Shown piece after piece: positions 59,704-64,000 of a DNA stretch of 64,000 nt. The notes beneath the pieces were generated by a model. It did no database searches. It was not told the DNA's origin and saw only the letters and a list, made by a program, of their open reading frames with translations. The translations under genes and the position numbers were made by a program. Origin of the DNA: Paenibacillus camerounensis (GTDB lineage Bacteria; Bacillota; Bacilli; Paenibacillales; Paenibacillaceae); contig NZ_CCDG010000039.1 of assembly GCF_000723885.1 (NCBI RefSeq), positions 62,001-126,000 of the forward strand, in the 5' to 3' direction. Each line of letters opens with the position of its first letter. Within the stretch, counting starts at the first letter, position 1.

Positions 59704-61467
59704 ATGAGTGAGACGAAGATCCGGGTGCTGCTCGGCAGCCCGATCCATCAAAAACCGCAGATCCTGGAGCCTTTTCTGAACTCGCTTTTGCGCCTGCGGC
59801 GTGACGGAATCGTGCTGGACTTTTATTTTATTGATGACAATGAGGATTCTGCCTCTACTCTGCTGCTGCAGAGGTTCGCCCCGGCCGGCAGTGAAGTGTT
59901 CCTGCAGTCCTCCGGCTTCAGTGATGCCTATATCCGCAATGACACCACCCATTACTGGAACTCCGATCTGGTCTGGAAGGTAGCCGGGTTCAAAAATCTG
60001 ATGATCCGGCGGGCCGAGGCCTTCGGCTATGATCATCTGTTCCTGATTGATTCCGATCTGATTCTTCATCCCGGCACCCTGCTGCATCTGATCGGCACAC
60101 AAAAGGATATCATCTCGGAGGTGTTCTGGACCCAGTGGCAGCCCGGAACGATGCTGCAGCCGCAGGTCTGGATGCATGACGAGTATAACCAGTGGGAGAT
60201 CCTGCCCGGTGAAAAGCCCGGTCCGGAGGAGATCAGCCGCCGGTTCCACGCCTTTTTGGCCAAGCTGCAGCTGCCGGGTATCTATGAGGTCGGCGGCCTC
60301 GGGGCCTGCACCCTGATCAGCCGGCGGGCAATCTGCGCAGGTGTCAGCTACGACATGATCCGCAACATCTCCTACTGGGGCGAGGACCGCCATTTCTGTA
60401 TCCGGGCTGCCGCCCTCGGCATCGCGCTGTATGTCGATACCCATTACCCGGCGCTGCATCTGTACCGTGACAGCGACCTGGAGAAGGTCGCTGATTACCT
60501 CCGGCTGACGACAGTCGAGCCGGCAGCGGACGCGGGCAGTGCGGCTGGTGAGAGCGGGCTGGCTGATCTAATTCAGGCCCGGGCAAGTGCGGAGGAGCCC
60601 GATACTGCTGCTAATGCAGCTGCAGACGGTGGTCCGGATGGAACGGCGGATACTGCAGCTTCGGGCCGGAACTCGGATCAGATGGCAGAGGATACGGCGG
60701 GCGTGAACCGGGACGGGTACGGCATTGAGCTTGCGGAGAGCGCAAGGCCGGAGCGGACAGCGCCGGACAGGCGGCCCAAGCTCACACTTACGATGGTTGT
60801 CAAAAACGAGAGCGGGCGCTTCCTCCGGCAGGTTCTGCAGGAACACCGCAAATACATTGATGAAGCTGTTATTATTGATGACGGCAGCACCGACAATACG
60901 GCAGACATTTGCCGTGAGGTACTACAGGGCATCCCGCTTCGCCTGGTGCGCAATGACATCTCCAAATTCGGCAATGAAGCCGAGCTGCGCATGCAGCAAT
61001 GGGAGGAAGTTACCGCAACGAACCCTGAATGGATCTTGAGCCTTGACGCCGATGAGGTGTTTGAAGCACGCTTCGCCCGGGACATCGGCCTTCTGCTGCA
61101 GGAGGAGGGCTGCGACCTCTTCTGCTTCCGTCTGTATGATTTCTGGGATGACAACCATTACCGGGACGATAAATATTGGCGCTCCCACCAGAGCTACCGG
61201 CCGTTCCTGCTGCGTTACCGGAAGGAGTTCAACTACGTGTGGAACAACTCGCCGCAGCATTGCGGGCGGCTTCCGGAGAACAGCTTTGAGCTGCCGCACC
61301 AGCTCAGCAATCTGCGCCTCAAGCATCTGGGCTGGTCCAAGCCGGAATACCGGCTTGATAAATACCTGCGCTACATGCTGCTGGACCCTGAAGGCCAATA
61401 CGGCTGGAAGGAGCAGTATCAGTCCATCCTCGACCAGCAGCCCAAGCTGGTTCCCTGGGTAGAATAA
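59704..61467 (+). CDS. Double-domain glycosyltransferase (GT2-type C-terminus)
   Basis: The ATG at 59704 (587 residues, MSETKIRVLLGS) follows CAGGAGTG; the earlier in-frame start is weaker. The N-terminal half (1-260) is a GT-A-like domain: FIDDNEDSASTLLLQRF, HLFLIDSDLILHPG with a DSD motif, and YWGEDRHFCIRAAALG. An Ala/Gly/Asp-rich, low-complexity linker (about 275-345) joins it to a classical GT2 domain (about 355-500) with LTLTMVVKNESGRF, VIIDDGSTDNTADI and the DXD-like LSLDADEVFEA. Two catalytic domains in one chain suggest two-step glycan assembly on a surface polymer. The acceptor is unknown. Confidence 0.85.
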   Translation: MSETKIRVLLGSPIHQKPQILEPFLNSLLRLRRDGIVLDFYFIDDNEDSASTLLLQRFAPAGSEVFLQSSGFSDAYIRNDTTHYWNSDLVWKVAGFKNLMIRRAEAFGYDHLFLIDSDLILHPGTLLHLIGTQKDIISEVFWTQWQPGTMLQPQVWMHDEYNQWEILPGEKPGPEEISRRFHAFLAKLQLPGIYEVGGLGACTLISRRAICAGVSYDMIRNISYWGEDRHFCIRAAALGIALYVDTHYPALHLYRDSDLEKVADYLRLTTVEPAADAGSAAGESGLADLIQARASAEEPDTAANAAADGGPDGTADTAASGRNSDQMAEDTAGVNRDGYGIELAESARPERTAPDRRPKLTLTMVVKNESGRFLRQVLQEHRKYIDEAVIIDDGSTDNTADICREVLQGIPLRLVRNDISKFGNEAELRMQQWEEVTATNPEWILSLDADEVFEARFARDIGLLLQEEGCDLFCFRLYDFWDDNHYRDDKYWRSHQSYRPFLLRYRKEFNYVWNNSPQHCGRLPENSFELPHQLSNLRLKHLGWSKPEYRLDKYLRYMLLDPEGQYGWKEQYQSILDQQPKLVPWVE

Positions 61468-61494
61468 CCGTACCCCTGGGTAGAATAACCGTAC
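61453..61494. repeat. 21-bp tandem duplication at the stop of the glycosyltransferase
   Basis: Two perfect 21-bp copies (61453-61473 and 61474-61494), each beginning CCCTGGGTAGAATAACC. The first copy holds the natural stop codon, so the protein end is unchanged. Confidence 0.9.
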
Positions 61495-61770
61495 TGATAA
61501 AGAATAGTGTGTTTATTCGCAGCAATGTATCATATCCGTCTGCAGCACCCTGCTGGTTATTCACCATACTATAGTTCTATAGTTCGCCAGATAATCCATT
61601 TTGTATTACCGGCTAAGATCATATGGACTGACTTGGCTGGCTTTATGTGAGCTTATGCTCGACGGAGGCATGCTGCAGAGAGCTCCAACGGCTGATCTGC
61701 CCTTCACAGACTAATTTTGCCCTATAGAGACTTTCGCGGTCAGCTACCGGGCCGGCCAAACAGCCTAGTC
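61495..61770. other. Intergenic stretch without recognised features
   Basis: No open frame with a ribosome site, no promoter pair and no repeat of note is visible here. It is the first part of the 813-bp gene-free block between the glycosyltransferase and clpB. Confidence 0.5.
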
Positions 61771-61916
61771 TGCAGTTTAACTGCACTCTGTACAGCTATT
61801 CCTAACCAAAACAAGCCCGCAGCGTCCTTTAATTGCAGTTTGTGCAATTAAAAGTCCGCCGACGGGCTTTTTGGGCTGAAAAGTCCGGATATAGCTGCAC
61901 GAAATGCAGCTATATC
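61771..61916. repeat. Cluster of TGCA-centred palindromes
   Basis: Three palindromes follow each other: TGCAGTTTAACTGCA (61771-61785), TTTAATTGCA/TGCAATTAAA (61828-61852) and GATATAGCTGCA/TGCAGCTATATC (61888-61916, loop CGAAA). The motif CAGCTATTCC recurs next to them (about 61793 and 61958). They look like related palindromic intergenic elements. Confidence 0.7.
61812..61872 (+). terminator. Long terminator-like hairpin
   Basis: Outer stem AAGCCCG/CGGGCTT and inner TTTAATTGCA/TGCAATTAAA form one long structure followed by TTTTT on the plus strand. It may end the glycosyltransferase transcript, although it is about 345 bp past the stop. Confidence 0.55.
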
Positions 61917-62040
61917 TGAAAAAGCCGGATTTCCAGCCTGTTTAATTGTACAAAGTGCAGCTATTCCTCATGGATGCTTCCGGAAGGCCGGAATCTTCCT
62001 GCTACAGAAGAAATGCTGCCTGCGGTGGCCCTCCAGCCGG

Positions 62041-62280
62041 CAACCATCCACAACCACATACATTCGCCGCTATCTCCAGCCGGACAACTATCCACAACCG
62101 CACACATTCGCTGCTATCTCCAGTTGGGCAACTATCCACAACCGCACACATTCGCTGCTATCTCCAGCTGGGCAGCCATACACATTCCCCACTATCCCCA
62201 GCCGGCAACCATCCACAGCCGCACACATTCGCTGCTATCTCCAGCCCGGCAGCCTCACACCCTCTGCTATCTCCGGCCGG
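62041..62280. repeat. 44-bp tandem array abutting the clpB stop codon
   Basis: Six units begin with CAAC or CAGC at 62041, 62085, 62129, 62173, 62206 and 62250, with lengths 44, 44, 44, 33, 44 and 31. The 33-bp copy has lost 11 bp. The unit core is CACACATTCGCTGCTATCTC. The array ends at 62280 and the clpB stop codon is 62281-62283. Confidence 0.9.
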
Positions 62281-64000
62281 TCAGACCTTGCCTGATGCAG
62301 CCGGCACAGGCTGAAGGATAGACACACTCAGCTTGCCGTCTGCTTCATCAACAGCCAGGAACGAGCCTTCCTCCGCTTCGCCGGCGATCAGCGCCCGTGC
62401 GACCGGCGTCTCCAGACTGCGCTGGATGAACCGCTTGAGCGGTCTCGCCCCATAGACCGGGTCGAAGCCCTCCTTCGCAATGAAGCCGACTGCCGCATCG
62501 CTAAGTGTTAGCCCGATGCCCCGTTCGGCCAGCCGCAGGCGCAGGCCGTCGGCCAGCTTGACGACGATCTGTGCGATCTCCGCCATCGTCAGCGGTTTGA
62601 ACATAACAATGTCGTCCACCCGGTTAAGGAACTCCGGGCGGAAATGGCCGCTCAGCTCCTTCATTACACGGTCCTTGACGGCCTGGGTAAGATCACCATT
62701 GTCATCTGTTCCCTGGATCAGATGCGGCGAGCCGATATTCGAGGTCATGATGATGATCGTATTCTTGAAGTTAACAACCCGGCCCTGTGAATCGGTCAGC
62801 CGTCCGTCATCGAGCAGCTGCAGCAGAATGTTGAACACATCGGGATGGGCCTTCTCGACCTCATCGAGCAGGACGACCGTATAAGGCTGGCGCCGGACCG
62901 CCTCAGTGAGCTGGCCGCCCTCCTCATAACCAACGTAGCCCGGAGGCGCACCGACAAGACGGGAGATGCTGTGCTTCTCCATGTATTCCGACATGTCGAT
63001 ACGGATCATGCCGTCCTCCCGGTCGAACAGCGAGACTGCCAGCGCCTTGGCCAGCTCGGTCTTGCCGACCCCGGTCGGACCGAGGAACAGGAACGAGCCG
63101 ATCGGACGGTTCGGGTCCTTAATCCCGGCCCGGGCGCGCAGCACGGCATCCGCCACCAGCGATACAGCCTCTTCCTGGCCGACAACCCGCTCATGCAGCG
63201 TCTCCTCAAGCCGCAGCAGCTTATCCCGCTCGCCTTCGACAAGCCTGCTGACCGGAATACCGGTCCAGCGCGACACGATGTCGGCGATCTCCTCCTCAGT
63301 CACAGCTTCGCGCAGCAGCCGGGTCTCCTGATCCTGCTGCGCTGCTTCCTCAGCTGCCTTCACCTGCTTCTCCAGCTCCGGAATGATGCCGTAGCTGAGC
63401 TCAGCAGACTTGTTCAGGTCATATACCTCCTGGGCATCAACGAGATCCTTGCGGGCCTGCTCCAGCTTCTTCTTCACGTCGCGGATGCCCTGGATGGCCG
63501 ACTTCTCCTTCTCCCAGCGGGCGGTCATGGTGAGATGCTTCTCCTTCAGATCGGCCAGCTCCCGCTGCAGATTCTCCAGCCGGCGCGCGCTGGCATCATC
63601 GGTTTCCTTCTTAAGCGCCGCTTCTTCAATCTCCATCTGCATCAGGCGGCGGGTTACCTCATCCATCTCGCCGGGCATCGAGTCAATTTCTGTACGGATC
63701 ATCGCACAGGCTTCGTCCACCAGATCAATCGCCTTATCCGGCAGGAAGCGGTCTGTGATATAGCGGTCTGACAGCACACCGGCAGCGACGAGGGCACTGT
63801 CATGGATTTTGACCCCGTGATGCACCTCGAACCGTTCCTTCAGCCCGCGCAGAATGGAGATGGTATCCTCCACATCCGGCTCACTGACCAGGACCTGCTG
63901 GAAGCGGCGTTCCAGGGCCGGGTCCTTCTCAATATATTTGCGGTACTCATCCAGTGTGGTTGCACCGATACAGTGCAGCTCGCCGCGGGCCAGCATCGGC
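62281..64000 (-). CDS. clpB: ClpB disaggregase, N-terminal part outside window
   Basis: Visible: the C-terminal ~573 residues of ClpB; the frame stays open through the right edge (Pro codon before [16 protein letters not shown]). It contains the end of AAA domain 1 ([20 protein letters not shown] with Arg finger), the coiled-coil M domain (about 90-235 of the visible part, which defines ClpB against ClpA/ClpC), and AAA domain 2 with Walker [17 protein letters not shown], Walker [17 protein letters not shown] and [13 protein letters not shown] pore loop. It resolves protein aggregates with DnaK. The 3' end lies directly against the 44-bp repeat array. Confidence 0.96.
   Translation of the reverse strand, partial: PMLARGELHCIGATTLDEYRKYIEKDPALERRFQQVLVSEPDVEDTISILRGLKERFEVHHGVKIHDSALVAAGVLSDRYITDRFLPDKAIDLVDEACAMIRTEIDSMPGEMDEVTRRLMQMEIEEAALKKETDDASARRLENLQRELADLKEKHLTMTARWEKEKSAIQGIRDVKKKLEQARKDLVDAQEVYDLNKSAELSYGIIPELEKQVKAAEEAAQQDQETRLLREAVTEEEIADIVSRWTGIPVSRLVEGERDKLLRLEETLHERVVGQEEAVSLVADAVLRARAGIKDPNRPIGSFLFLGPTGVGKTELAKALAVSLFDREDGMIRIDMSEYMEKHSISRLVGAPPGYVGYEEGGQLTEAVRRQPYTVVLLDEVEKAHPDVFNILLQLLDDGRLTDSQGRVVNFKNTIIIMTSNIGSPHLIQGTDDNGDLTQAVKDRVMKELSGHFRPEFLNRVDDIVMFKPLTMAEIAQIVVKLADGLRLRLAERGIGLTLSDAAVGFIAKEGFDPVYGARPLKRFIQRSLETPVARALIAGEAEEGSFLAVDEADGKLSVSILQPVPAASGKV

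Noticed and set aside
61946-62321. Two overlapping His/Thr-rich frames (about 115-122 codons) over the 44-bp array
   Set aside because: The unit length is not a multiple of three, the frames run into clpB on the opposite strand, and there is no ribosome site.

Overview
The window looks like a chromosomal segment of a Paenibacillus or close Bacillales relative. The clues are SLH-domain surface proteins, A/G-rich ribosome binding sites with many TTG and GTG starts, an AimR-like regulator with an overlapping peptide gene, AguA/AguB, DUF445, PadR-HAAS and TerD-rich stress genes, and a moderately high GC content. No rRNA, tRNA, CRISPR array, transposase or phage gene was seen. This taxonomic reading is inference from gene content, not from a marker gene.

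Layout. 1-2069: 3'-truncated SLH surface protein. 2273-14474: one long minus-strand tellurite-resistance-type (Ter) locus, read from right to left as TerB, three TerD, a TerD+TerA-like protein, TerC, then a five-enzyme module (CitE-like lyase, PRTase-TRSP, StiP-type PRTase, HAD phosphatase, ATP-grasp ligase), an XpaC-like membrane protein and TelA. 14630-16942: polar amino acid ABC importer. 17190-19119: aguBA (agmatine to putrescine). 19346-20813: RRNPP-type regulator with an overlapping 38-codon exported peptide, a likely Alo-type quorum-sensing pair. 20976-24654: YfcE-like phosphodiesterase, a gltD without gltA/gltB beside it, and a PadR-HAAS membrane protein operon with a clear operator. 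24823-31070: type I pullulanase, C39-like peptidase and a very large multi-PAS hybrid kinase. 31360-33902: secreted coiled-coil protein, CotSA-like glycosyltransferase and a NifI1-like PII protein. 34008-39602: DUF445 protein, Cof HAD phosphatase, Imm30-like protein, UvrD-type helicase, small conserved protein.

39691-43838: sulfonate-type ABC importer with an arylsulfotransferase-family protein. 43839-45010: a gene-free 1.17 kb block made almost entirely of four stacked repeat families (66 bp, paired 113 bp palindromes, 11 bp, 35 bp); the last family runs into the 3' end of a marR gene. 45011-50478: MarR regulator with an attenuator-like leader, DUF6376-like lipoprotein, and a response regulator, histidine kinase and beta-propeller lipoprotein operon divergent from a small secreted protein. 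50559-53252: AI-2E family transporter, SDR oxidoreductase, unknown protein. 53268-58705: complete Opp/Dpp peptide importer. 58825-61467: cyclophilin, small unknown protein and a double glycosyltransferase. 61468-62280: second repeat-rich intergenic block, ending exactly at the stop codon of clpB, which runs off the right edge.

How the parts relate. The Ter locus pairs calcium-binding TerD proteins and the TerC/TelA membrane components with enzymes that comparative genomics predicts to make an unidentified nucleoside-like metabolite. The peptide importer at 53-59 kb is of the type that RRNPP quorum-sensing peptides use for re-entry, so it could serve the peptide encoded at 20.7 kb. That link is inference. 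The features best worth follow-up are the regulator/peptide pair, the two stacked-repeat islands, and two operons whose leaders carry an intrinsic terminator between promoter and gene.
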